A stretch of DNA of 64,000 bases from Episyrphus balteatus (Eukaryota > Arthropoda > Insecta > Diptera > Syrphidae): contig NC_079137.1 in assembly GCF_945859705.1 (NCBI RefSeq), forward strand, positions 30,933,322 to 30,997,321, read 5' to 3'. A program made the position numbers and the translations under genes. The stretch's first letter is position 1, and each line of letters starts with the position of its first letter. Below are positions 13,198-24,704 of the stretch, piece by piece. Under the pieces are notes generated by a model that was given only the letters and a program-made list of their open reading frames with translations, searched no databases and was not told where the DNA came from.

Positions 13198-13690
13198 CCC
13201 TTTCGAATCCAAGCTATGAATATCAATATTAAAAAATGTTTTTTTCAGTATTATCGTGTCAAAAACATCACAACTATGAATAGCAAAAAGTTATGTTCCA
13301 AAATAATAAATAGCAAAACTAATTAATGTGTTATTCCCATCTTACATGTAAGTAACATACACTGCCATTGACCACCAAAAAAAGTCGCACAACTGAGAAA
13401 ATAACTTTTTATAGAACAATAATGTATGCTACGTGTTCTAAGCCAAAAAGCAAAACACTTTCTGGATTAACATTTTTGCAAAAAAAAAAATAAAATATGG
13501 ATTTCAGTCCCTTTTTCGATAACAAAAAAAATTAAAAGTATAATATTTGACTAACTTTTTGTACTAATCCAGTAACTAGGCATTATTATCTTTCAATTAA
13601 GCCATCGAAACGTAAAAAATTATTTGATGGAATATTTTTTACGAATTTTTAAAGATATGTTACATGAGAGTAACGCTGGTACCGAAAGGG
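13198..13690. mobile_element. piggyBac-like MITE
   Basis: The element begins CCCTTTCGAATCC and ends GGTACCGAAAGGG, so the terminal inverted repeat reads CCCTTTCG-N-CC. It is flanked on both sides by TTAA (13,194-13,197 and 13,691-13,694). TTAA target sites and CCCTTT-type ends are the signature of the piggyBac superfamily. The 493-bp interior is AT-rich with no open frame, so it depends on an element elsewhere for movement. Confidence 0.8.
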
Positions 13691-13839
13691 TTAAGTCGAA
13701 AATTCAGACATTTTAAATGCTCACGTTAATTTTTTTAAGAGATAAGCTAATTTTAAAAGTACCAACATAATTAAACTGCTTAACATTAAACATAATAAAA
13801 CTGCTTTACGCAAGACAAATACCTACTTAGGTGGAGATC

Positions 13840-14078
13840 TATCACGTTTTTTAGAGCTTGTCTAAAAATTGAGCTAAAAAATTTCAGCCATTGTTTAAAA
13901 TTTTTGATTTTGCCGATTTTTAAAGATTTGTATGGGAGGTGCACGTTGTAAGGGATACATAAAAAAAATGCAAAACTCAACTTTAAAAACCAAATTTTTC
14001 TCATAACCGTAATGTTGGTTGTGATTAAAACCAATTTTTTGGTACATGAAACCAATACTTGCCTATAGACCAAGTAAA
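13840..14078 (+). repeat. Dispersed repeat, GTAATGTTGGTTNTGATTAAAAC family, copy 1
   Basis: The segment ends with ACCGTAATGTTGGTTGTGAT followed by TAAAACCAATTTTTT, then GAAACCAATACTTGCC and TATAGACCAAGTAAA. The same end is found near 56.6-56.7 kb (+) and, inverted, at 34.73-34.84 kb. This copy is the most diverged. No coding frame is seen. Confidence 0.6.
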
Positions 14079-16129
14079 CAATAAACAAGCTAAACCTACG
14101 AAATTAAAAAAAAAATGAAATGCTCCAGAAAAACTAATTTGACAAGTTTCTGCCAACAGTTGTTAAATAATTACAGACACTTGTGTAAAAAAAAAAAAGA
14201 ACTTCTAGGAACCTTTAAACAAAGCATCCAAAAACATGCATAATTTTGGCACTTCTATCATCAAAAGAGCTCTCCCAAAAAATTACATATGAATGAGATC
14301 TCCGAATTCTAAGAAAAAAAATTTGTTCTACAGCTTGTAATTTGTTTGCAGTCTTTTAACAATATAAAATAAAATCGCTATCAATCGACAAACTGTAAAA
14401 AACGAGCATGTTTGATAAAATTATTCATTCGGAAACTTTGTATTTTTCCAAAAAATTCCTGAACAAAAAAACAAAAAAAATACCCACCGTAACCCAAATT
14501 TTAATCATATTCTGCGGGTTCTTCAAGTTCTCTGAATTCGTCTTAATTCTTATTAAATGTCCCCAAAGTATTTAATGATAAAGAACACAAGATAACAATA
14601 AGCATAACATTCCATAAAGAATGAAATAAACAATCTCTCTTAAATAAAAACGGGCATTACCAGTCTATGATCAATCATCTATGTATATCGTCAATTAGAA
14701 GCCCTCCAATCGATTTCTTCCCCATCAGCAAAGCCCCCAAAGTGTTGAACGACAACATAGAATCAATCAAACACAAAAAAAAAACACATTAAAAACGAAA
14801 GAAAAAAAAAAAACAAAAATACAGAATAAATCCACTTCTTCCAAACCTATACCATTGAGTGTTTCCATCCATAACATTCGTTTGTACAGTATATTCGTAC
14901 TCCACTACCAAGTACTACCGACAAAAGACATTCAGAGAGTTCAGTATCAGTCAACACAGTGGCATGGCAATCTAAGACTGATAAGGCGTCCTGGTTATTC
15001 CATTGCTCTGATAGATATGACCGACACCATCCCACATTTGTATACGCTGCTCTGGGTATTTTTTTCTTTCTCCGATTTTAAGGGTCAAACGTACTCTATT
15101 CTGCATGTTTCGTTGTCGTCTCTTCTTTCAACGTTTAATTTCAATTTTTCACTTTATCTTGTCCCTCTACAACGACTACTACTTCAGCTACTACAAAACT
15201 GCATCCAAATCCAGAGAATAAAAAAAAAAAACAAAAATTCAAAGAAGGAAAAAAAACTCGGAACGAATTAGAGCTGTGAAACGGACAGAAAAAGAGACTC
15301 CGAAAAGAAAAAAAAAAACATCTAGCGATTACTTCCGTTCGACTACCATTTTACTTCGACTCCATGTTTTTTTTTGTGTACATTTTTATTTTTTTTTTTT
15401 TTTCTTGTATACACATAACAGTTGAATCGCGTATCGAATTTAATGCGTCCCGCCAGATGGTTTAGATTATTAGTTAAAGTTCAAGGGATCAGTTTGTTTT
15501 TTTCCTTTCTTTTTTTTTAATTTTAGTTCAATTTATGAATGACAGAAAGGGACTCAAAAGTATATCAATGAATATGACCTCTACTAATCAGTGTTTAGCC
15601 TCAATCTTCTATTTGACAGTTTGGCAGATCAGATAGACGTCGAAGAAGTTAATTTAAATTTAAACAAATGTATTCATAATGGGGAGAGAGAAAAATATGA
15701 TGATTCAGTCAGATATTGTGATTCAGTTTATAGATTTGGTTGGAGTACCTTAGAGTTCTATTTTTAGACCTGTGCTTTTTAAATCTAAATGAAAATAGAT
15801 TATGTTGGTGTTTTTTTTTTTTTTTTTTATTTACATGGTAAATATGTACTCGATGAGTATGTTTATTATGATAGACTTGAGATTCATAAAGGAGAATTTG
15901 AACCTGTTTGTGTAGTTGGGTTGCGAAATGCAGTCAACAAGGCAATTGCAAACGATTGATTGGGATGGAAAGAAAGTTGTTAAGAATGAACCTATTAAGT
16001 AACACAAAAAGAAAATATAGACTATGTTTTGCAAGTCATCTAGACTGATACCTAGAGAAACAGATTTGTTTTGGAATTCTCGATCGTAATATTGATTATG
16101 ATATCTATAAGGGGCAAGATGATACGCAT
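14079..16129. other. Non-coding, AT-rich
   Basis: No gene seen. A 138-codon frame at 14.9-15.3 kb ends in lysine/asparagine runs from A-rich DNA and has no recognised domain. Long A and T runs occur at 14.78-14.81, 15.22-15.41 and 15.81-15.83 kb. Confidence 0.45.
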
Positions 16130-16800
16130 AGTTGATCGTTGAACCAGTCATGATTAGTCGACTGAGCGAAATAATTATGCTATCTAATGACGAGTGCGGG
16201 TTTGTCGCGAGAAAGGCATACATGCAGAGTATAAAGATTATAATTGGAAAACAAAGAGATTCATTAGGGTATTTGTTTGCCGATTTTAAAAAAGCATTTG
16301 ATAGACATATACGAGATCTTGAGTTCGAAAAACCTACATATGTGTGGATATTTTGAAAATGTATGATGGAGCGATTACTAGGTACCTGCTTGGAACTTAA
16401 GTAACGGACCTAAAAGTGCATAAGTAATTCTTTGCTATAGATGGAACCTTCATAATTTCAGATTTCTGCGATGAACGTTTGACGTTGATATTTTGAAAGG
16501 AATTTGGTACAGAACGATGGCAAAAAAGATAGAATACTTAAAATGCCGATATTCTGATGTACACAGGCCTATTCCTGACATTTATTTGAATGAAGTAGTG
16601 ATTCCTACGTATGAAAATTTGAAATATTTATCTTAGATCTATGATCAACAGGAGCGTAGGTACTTGTGATGAGGTATGAAACATTGCCTAAGTGTAAGTG
16701 GATAAAGTGGCAGGAAAACTGCTTTCTTTTGCGAAAATTAAATGCCTCCCTGTAAAGCAAAATTATACAAAGTTTCCATACAACTGACAACTATGAAGAA
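16130..16800 (+). pseudogene. Decayed non-LTR retrotransposon reverse transcriptase
   Basis: Two in-order pieces of an RT domain remain. At about 16,190-16,330 the translation CGFVARK...DSLGYLFADFKKAFD matches the finger/palm motif (GF-R-STTDQ ... LFVDFKKAFD) of non-LTR elements. At about 16,510-16,790 it reads EYLKCRYSD, then LNEVVIPTYENLKYLS, then a WIKWQ-like stretch in a shifted frame, matching the RT thumb and following region of RTE-like insect and worm elements. The catalytic FADD segment between them is not recognisable. Several stops and frame changes show it is dead. The clade assignment (RTE-like) is tentative. Confidence 0.7.
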
Positions 16801-17206
16801 AAGTTAGCTAAGAAATCCTGGTACACTTGCTAAGTATACTAACAGTGCCCAGCGCCTCAAGGTGGCCATACAATCTATTGTGGATTTTGACCTCAACTAA
16901 CAATTAACATTGGATTGCTGCGTGAGTTGAGACTTGGTCTTCCTCTACTGCGTCTGTTGTTCCGTTTTTTAGTCAAAAACTAGAACAAGCACTGTACAAA
17001 CACCAGCATGCAATTGACAGAAATGGAGCAATACAAAACCAAGCAAGTCTGCAGCTGCTATCCGAGTTCAACCCGGTAAATCCTTTAAACGTATCACTAG
17101 TGTGAAATAGATACGTGGGAGAATTACGATATCAGCGACATCGAGAACATAACAAGCCGAATAAAAAAAAAAAGAAGAATGTTGATATTAAAATGTAATG
17201 ATACAG
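16801..17206. other. Non-coding, possibly further retroelement debris
   Basis: Less AT-rich than its neighbours and directly after the RT relic, so it may be the relic's 3' part. No motif is recognisable. Confidence 0.3.
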
Positions 17207-17722
17207 TAGGGTGTGTCACTTTTGTATGGGAAAAAAAAGTACTCAAATTTTCAAATGTAATAGTGGTCAAAAGTTGTATTAGGGTCTGAGATTTAATAAT
17301 ATGTAAAAAAAAATTGTAATATCGTTCGTCTTTGGCTCGCTCAAGTCCGTTGAAGTTGTTAAGAAAAAAACGATTTTATATGAAAAAATGAATTTTTTTT
17401 CCTTCACTTATTATTTCGCAGCTTCTTTACTAAGTTTTTAATTCCAACAAATATAAGCTTAAAAGTTTTTTCTTGGAATTATCTTTCACGTGAAAGCCTA
17501 AAAATATTTAATATATTTTTTTTTGTATCCAAACGGCGCAGTTAAAAAAAAAAAAAACATATGTTTCAAAAACCTCTAAAAATCCAAATTTCTTCGATTT
17601 GTTCCTATATTTTGAGCTAGCCAAAGATATTAATTAAAATGAAAATTGTAAGCGCAGGATTTAATTTTGATAAGCAATGCAACATTTGAAAATTACATAC
17701 TTTTGCATTTTGACACACCCTA
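17207..17722. mobile_element. hAT-like MITE with 8-bp target duplication
   Basis: The ends are TAGGGTGTGTCA and its exact reverse complement TGACACACCCTA. The element is flanked by the direct repeat TGATACAG at 17,199-17,206 and 17,723-17,730. An 8-bp duplication with TAGGGTG-type ends points to the hAT superfamily. The 516-bp interior is AT-rich with no transposase. Confidence 0.85.
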
Positions 17723-20375
17723 TGATACAGTCTACCGTCACTTACAGAAAAATCTGCCTTAATTCAGAATTTCTTTTTTCTATGAATTGTATTTCTCAAA
17801 AACAGTATTTATCTTCGTCGAACACGAAACAAATTTAAAATCTTAACTCATTAAGATATTAAAAAAAAAACGTCACGTCACATACAACCAAAGTCAACTC
17901 AGAAATTAGTTGTAGATCGATCTGTTTTCTGTTAATAGTTTTTAAGGATTTTAAATGTGTAGAGTTTTACAGTTCATTCGCTTCAATCCTGACCACAAGC
18001 CGTAGCTCAAAAAGTGCCAAAATGCACTTCCTGTGGTCCTATCGTTTACTATTATAAAACATGGAAAATTGAACTTTAGTCAATAAAACTGCAGATTTGG
18101 ATAACTTAACGTAGTTTTGTACCAGATCGTTTTTGAGAAAGTTTTTTATGTAGGTACAGTTGTGTGGTAATATTTTTGTTTTATATTGTCGAGAGTTCCT
18201 AACATAAAAAAGTGTTGCATGTTTTTTTCAAACTGATTTTATAATTTAAGGACATTTCTGATTGCTGTCCAAACAAAAGTGATTCTTCTCTACTAATATG
18301 AAGTTAATATTAACGTTATTCTATATATGGGGCTCTAGAACTAGTCTAAATCATTATATCCTTTTTGTGGTTAATTAGTTTAAGTTTAATTTTAATTTAC
18401 AATCTTTAATCCTCAATCCTCTCAAATTTCAACCTATCATTTTAATAATTCAGGTTTCCAGGAATCCTTCACATACAATGTAGGTAACTCATAATGCTTC
18501 AGAATGTTCAATCCCTATTATTTTACATATTTATAAGTATATGACCAAAGTAATATGATGGATTTCACCCCATTATATATGGTTTTACATGTGTCCGACA
18601 AAAATAAATTGATCTTTTTTTTCAAAGGATTTTTCATCTACTAATTACTGGAGCATATATTTTTTTTATCCTGCTTTAAATCATTATTTACAATATTCAT
18701 TGAGAATCCTTTTTTATTCTGTAAATTGATACAATTAATTGATTTTATTTTAACAATTTTAATCACAACTTACGACAATTTTTTTGTTATTTTTTTTTTT
18801 TGGTTTTTTGTCTCTCGAATTTATTGATATCAAATTGACAATTTCATGAAACAAATTAATTAAATTGGTTAATTAAATGCTATTTAACAATTTAATTCAC
18901 CGCCCTTTTTGTTTTTTTTTTTTAATTTTTTTTTATTTTTTGTTGTTGTATTATATATTCTACTGTTCAAGGCCTTATCTTGCACATGGCCGGTCAGCTG
19001 TCAATATGATTTACGCGTAATTATATGGGGGCCAGCCAAGTGTCAAACGTCGATAACACTCCTTATTCCCTAGAATGCAAAATTTAATAAACAAAAAAAA
19101 GAAAAAAATATATGTTTTTAAAGTTCATTTTCAATACCACTTTATTTTAAATAATTATTAACTGCTTCCATCAATAAAAAGACAACACCAGATTGAAAAA
19201 AAAGAGCTATATCTATATAGCAGTCTCGTGCAAGGCTACATAAATGGTAGTGCATTCCCCTGTTTGTTGATGGTGAGAATATTGGTGATAAAAAAAAAAT
19301 TAATAATAAATATATAAAACATAAACCTACAATCGGAATAATAACGCATAACATTGCGTTATACAATCTGTGTCACTTGATTGTGATGTTAATTTATTTG
19401 TTTTGCTTGTCATTGTCATTGTCAGTTGATTTTTCAAATCCTTGAGGTTTTCAAAAACAAATTTTTACATAAGGACCTTTTTAACGAAATAACAAAAATA
19501 TTTCAAAATAACGCTTAATGTGGTATCAACTAATTCTTAATCATTTTTAAACTAATTTGCAATCGTTTTCAAACTTATTTGCAACCACTTTTAGTCCAGC
19601 TTGTCATATTCTTGTCGTTCTTAAACAAAATTGTAGGAGATCTTGACTTTGTCAATAAGATTTTTATTTATTTTTTTTTAATAAATTTGAAAAGTAGAGT
19701 GATACCAATCAACTGACATAGACTTTATCTATGCCATAGATAAAATAATGCAAAGTTATAATTATCACGCACAAATACCTGCATTGTAAATATACAAATG
19801 ATGTGCGGTCGTGTTGTCATGTATTTTGTAGGCCAATTGGATTCATTATTTTATAAATGACAGTATAATGCCAAAGAGATGAGGACAATGTCCTTCAATA
19901 GAATGAAGAGTGTTTGCCCACACGCAGACAAAAAGGATTTAAATATGACAGGTTTCGGGTTAAATTGAATAATATTTGCAGAAATTCCACTTGACCTTTT
20001 TAGAGTGTTTTCGTTTTATTTTGTTATTTTTTTTTTTTTTTTTTTTAGAATTTAATATTTAAAAACAAACGAAAATGTGAATGAAATTGTAAATAATGAA
20101 AACATGAGATAACAGATAACAAAAATAGAGATATGGTTTGACTGAATAATATTTATTAAAGGTCTGTTCTAGCATAAGAAGATCACGCCATATAACTGCC
20201 TACCCTCATCGCTTTACCAGTCAAGAGTTATATTTTCCTGAAGGTTGTGTATTAGGGTTGCCCATGTGTTGCCTAACAATATCATGTCAAGACAGAGTGT
20301 TGCCACCCTTAACCCCTTGTAGCCCCATGTGACATATCTGTTACAAGCCAACACATATTCCACAAAAGCTGTACA
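17723..20375. other. Non-coding, AT-rich
   Basis: No gene, RNA gene or bounded element recognised. Homopolymer T runs occur at 18.78-18.94 and 20.02-20.05 kb. Confidence 0.5.
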
Positions 20376-20591
20376 AACATTTTTTAAACATGGTTCAATT
20401 TTAGTTTTGAGCTTGTTTTCAATTTTCCAAACGTGAATTCCACAGAAAAAGTCGTTTGGAGCTTCTCAAGAGAAAAGTTGCAGAATACCTTATAACAGTT
20501 CAAAATTAGCTGCTGAAAAAGCTTAGGTAATGGTAATTTAAGATTGATAACAAGCTCAAAAATAAAATTGAACCATGTTTAAAAAGTGTTT
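20376..20591. repeat. Inverted repeat, about 48-bp arms
   Basis: The left arm (20,376-20,425) contains TTTAAACATGGTTCAATTTT then GAGCTTGTT; the right arm (20,544-20,591) is its imperfect reverse complement, with AACAAGCTCAAAAATAAAAT then TGAACCATGTTTAAA. The loop is about 120 bp. Probably an old MITE; no target duplication is clear. Confidence 0.6.
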
Positions 20592-23489
20592 TCTAAATAA
20601 TGAAGGCGCTTATTTTACAAAAAAAGTGAAACATACAAAATTTCCAAAAAATGTGGTTTTCCCTTTTGATGCATATTATGTTTTATCACAATGTGTAGGT
20701 ACATTTTTACTTTTTTTCAGTTAATCCGTATTTACGTAACATAATAAGTTAATGAGACCAAAAGCTACTTCGATAAATACCTCAAAAATTGACCAAAAAT
20801 AGTCACCTTCTCTGCGCTCTACTCCCGATACGGCTCATTTTACAGAAAAATGTTACGGGTATATGTTGTAGATAATTTCACGACGAATAATTTTTATTTA
20901 ACCTTTGATGACCTCCGATCAATAGTTCGCGAGATATTTGCGAACCGGCATGATATCAATGTCGATTTTTCACATCTTCATTAAAACGCCGTAATAAATG
21001 TGTTTTTTCCGCAGATAAAACTTAAAATTACTGGACTATAACGTTGTTTAATTTTTTAATTTTATGAAAGTGCCTAAAAATTAATACTAGATAGTACCTA
21101 TTTTCTTTGAATTTATGAATTTATATTCAAAAATAAATTAATTAAACCCGTGTTTTTACTCCGTAAATTTCGAAGTTACTACGAGTAAGTAAATAATGAA
21201 GATATTGAATTTTTTTAAAACACATGTTTTATTGTAGTTAAAGGCAAGTCGATTGACATTATTAATTTTAAAATTTACAGTCTTGGGTTTTTTTTAACTC
21301 AACGACCCAGTGAATAGTCTTAAATGTTTTTAAAGTCTTTAAAGTGCATTAAAAATAATTAATTGAATAATAAAAAGAGGTGAATATATAAAAAGATCAA
21401 GAAGATATTTTCTCAACAAAAAACAGATAGAAACACGAATGCATTTGAATCGGTGATTGATAAAATTTTATTTTTTTCGTAGGAGAGACAAATACCCTTA
21501 AAATTTCCACGAGGTGGTCCAATTTTCAACGCTTTGACAATTCGAATACCCCAATTGACATTCCACGATTTAATATTGATTATTATAATATACAAAACCG
21601 TAGCCTATTTAAAATTATAGGTTTTTTTCTCACGTTAGAAAAAAAAATCATTTATGTTGTTTTAACAATCATCGATTCATTTAGAAACGATAGACTTTAT
21701 AAATATGTATTTGAAAGTCACACATACTTTTCATTTTTTTGTTTTTTAGAAAAATATACAAATTTTTATTTTTAATCACGCTGTACAAAAAAAGTATAAA
21801 TACTTTTCCTTGACTTGTTAAGTTTTAATAAACCCTGCTTATCGAACATGTTAAAACGGTGTATGTACTTTGGTTTTTCAATACAACCCCAGAATCTAGA
21901 TCTAAGGACAAAAAACGGGCTAGTTTTTTTTTTTTTTAATAAAATTAATGCACACATCAAGGGGTCTTAAATACCCCATTGTGGGCTGGTAACTTTTTTG
22001 TCACGGGTGGGACTTAACAAAAGAAGAAATTTTTAAGTCGTATGCAAAAAAAATCTAAGACCCTGTGATTATTTATAATTGAATCAGCATTTACTTAAAA
22101 TAAAAAGGCTAAATATTTGCAGTCTGAGTCATAGTATACAATTATTTAAATCAGTATTTTTTTTTTAATACAGAATTATAGTGTAAGATTATAACAATAA
22201 ACAATATCATACAAAAATTCGATTACACAAAAATTTAAAAATATGCTAGGTAATTCGACTTCCAAAAATCCCACTGAACAAAGCATATATAAATTTGATA
22301 AATCTAATTTTAAAAAAATTAAAAAAAAACAGCTCTTAATATTTCCAAATTAAAACACATTTCTGCTTAAACAATAAATTATAAAAGCCAGTTCGTGCGA
22401 CTTTTAGTCATACTTTTATTTTACGAGTATAATCGATTCCCCTCGTCTGACAATGACGATTATACCAAATATTTTTTTTTTTTAATTTAAAAATAGTAAC
22501 ATGAGAGATCAATGATTGAGAAGAAAACAAACAAGTAAGCTAAGGATTTTTGTCTTTTTATTGTTTCAATTGAAAATTTAATGATAAATACAGATTATTT
22601 AAAAAACCAAAAAATACATGATGCAACATTATCAATTTCAAGAATTTGTTTTTTTATTATGATACAAATACCATCTGAAAGTAATTTGTGACACATATTG
22701 TGACATATCCATCAGTCAAAATAATAAAAACACCGTGTCCATTAACACTCACAATAGAGTATCCACAAAAAACATCTCAAATTATTTTGAATTCACAATA
22801 AAATAAATTTTCTAAACTCCAACTCTATTGATTGATCTGAAGTAGGTATCTCTATTAATATGCCGTTATGCACCCATAAATACATTTAAGTGGCATGCCA
22901 TGCCGGTTATTGTGTAGAATATAATAACATGAAGGCACACCTTTTCATGTTTCAACATAAAATTCAAAACGAAGCACACCCCTAATCACAAGGAATAGGT
23001 CAATCAACCCTCACTTTATTATAATAAAACATGAAAACAATATTTATAGTCTGGGTTATTGTGTTGCAAATAAATATTATGTTTATTTCCAATCCGATTG
23101 AAAGAAGTTTTTGGTAAATACCCGAAAATTTCTTTACTTTTATGATTCACGTTATCAATAAAAAGTGACAAGTGTTAAACTTATCATTTTCTCAAATCAA
23201 ATTTCTCAATTTCAATTGTTGACTTTACTTAAAGTTCATTAAAATTAAAATTCGAAACGAAATTTGTTCATAATTATTGTTAAGCAAAAATTTGAAATCA
23301 AGAGTCGGACGACCAAAAACAGTATTTATCCAACATATTTTATCCAATTTTAGCCGTATTCAATTGGTGTGACCATTATGTTGAAAAATTAAGTATTTTC
23401 TCCGTTACATGTTCAATATCTATAAATGCTCAAAACATAGAAACAGACTATTTAGTAAAAACATCAAAAATGTCATTTTTTTCTTAAGT
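20592..23489. other. Non-coding, AT-rich
   Basis: No gene recognised. At 20.82-21.0 kb there is a less AT-rich patch (TCCGATCAATAGTTCGCGAG) that looks like part of a dispersed repeat, but no second copy was seen in the window. Confidence 0.45.
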
Positions 23490-24215
23490 TTTTTAAAATA
23501 TTTTTAAAAGGATTATATCGAAAGGAAATTCAATTATCTACTGAAATTTTTTTAATAAAAATTTTCAAATTCGGCTTCTTTTTTGAGTTATAGACAAAAA
23601 AAAAAAAGGAACAAAAGGAGTGGAAATATTGATCGTTAAAAATTATTATTATATCTTTATAACTTATCCATAGATTTTAAGGAAAATTATTTTGTTATTT
23701 TTGCCAGAAAGTGCACAACACATAAAAAATATAAAACTACCAGGATTCGAAAGATTTAGATTTTTTATTTCAGTAAGACATTTTTCTTTGGCAAAAATTT
23801 CCTTTAAAAATCAATTTTTTTAAAATGTTTTGATACATTGTTCTTAAACATCTGGAGTGTACCAAAAAAGTTATTCAAATGTTTGTTTCTTATTTATTCA
23901 GTTTTCTGTTTAGAATAATCTTTTATTAGGTACTCAAGATGTAGCCCGAATACTAAGGGCCATTTTCTTCACTCGGAGTTGAACATAACTTGAGAATTTT
24001 TATATTAAAAATTCAGAAGTTATGTTCAACTCCGAGTGAAGAAAATGGCCCTAAGTATGCTGGGAAAAACAACGACAAAAAACTTTGAAAAATTGAATCT
24101 CGAAAATGTATCCATCGTAATTTTTTTAAAGTGATTTCCGAGTTCCTGAGGTCAAAGTACGTAAGCAAAAAAATAGTGGGATTGAGTGTACATTTTGGCT
24201 GGAAACCAGTGTAAG
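23490..24215 (+). repeat. Dispersed 0.65-0.7-kb repeat, copy A
   Basis: It aligns along its length with 44,095-44,735: shared blocks include ATATTGATCGTTA, TTTGCCAGAAAGTG, AACACATAAAAAATATAAAA, TAGCCCGAATACTAAG, GTGATTTCCGA and AAATAGTGGGATTGA, in the same order and spacing. Both copies end in AAACCAGTGTAA. Copy A carries a 95-bp insertion that copy B lacks. No coding frame; family unknown. Confidence 0.85.
23957..24051. mobile_element. PIF/Harbinger-type (Tourist-like) MITE, 95 bp
   Basis: Perfect 35-bp terminal inverted repeats start with GGGCCATTTTC; the 25-bp centre is itself an inverted repeat (GAATTTTTA...TAAAAATTC), so the whole element folds into one hairpin. It is flanked by TAA on both sides (23,954-23,956 and 24,052-24,054). 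The related repeat copy at 44.57 kb has the empty site, ACTAAGTATG, with a single TAA. A 3-bp TAA duplication and GGGCC ends fit the PIF/Harbinger superfamily. Confidence 0.9.
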
Positions 24216-24220
24216 TCACT

Positions 24221-24570
24221 TTTTAGAACTTAACTGCAACTTAACCCACCGATACTATCACTCAATTGATAAGCATCTACAAGTGATGTATGTGTACATG
24301 CAATACAAAATACAAAGAAACTTATTGAAAGACAGTGTCCTATAAGGATTCTTATATTTCAATAATCTCACTCAAATGCATCAAGTACGTAGTAGGTACA
24401 CATAACTCACTCTATATTGAGTGTCTGTCAAACAGGACACTAAAAGGACAAAAACAAGTAAATCGATGTCTCCTTTTCGAATGAGTCACCACGTGCTGAT
24501 GTTTTCGTTTGAATTTTAGAAATTCATTTCCTTTAATTTTTGTATTATTTTTAAATAAAAAAAATTATGA
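24221..24570. other. Non-coding stretch
   Basis: No element recognised. It would be intron 1 of the candidate gene that starts at 24,704 on the minus strand. Confidence 0.35.
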
Positions 24571-24575
24571 CTTAC

Positions 24576-24704
24576 CACATTATCATGAGACATCATAGCG
24601 GGATCCATTTTCCTATCTAATCTGGCAAAACTGCTTCCGGTAATCCATAATATTGTGCACGGAATCACTATCAGCCATAAACTGTATGTTGTAGTCCTCC
24701 TCAT
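24576..24704 (-). CDS. Candidate first coding exon of a secreted protein
   Basis: The frame starts with ATG at 24,704 and encodes 43 residues: MRRTTTYSLWLIVIPCTILW, ITGSSFA, then RLDRKMDPAMMSHDNV. The first 27 residues have the shape of a signal peptide: a short basic start, a hydrophobic core, and a small residue before a likely cut after SSFA. The exon ends in a consensus donor, GTG|GTAAGT, with the intron beginning at 24,575. Upstream on the same strand is TCAGTC, an arthropod initiator-like motif near 24,743, with an AT-rich TTATAATT about 25 bases before it. No following exon could be identified at lower coordinates, so the protein is unknown. The start could also be a chance match. Confidence 0.4.

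Noticed and set aside
14855..15271. 138-codon plus-strand frame
   Set aside because: Ends in lysine/asparagine-rich translation of A-runs; no domain.
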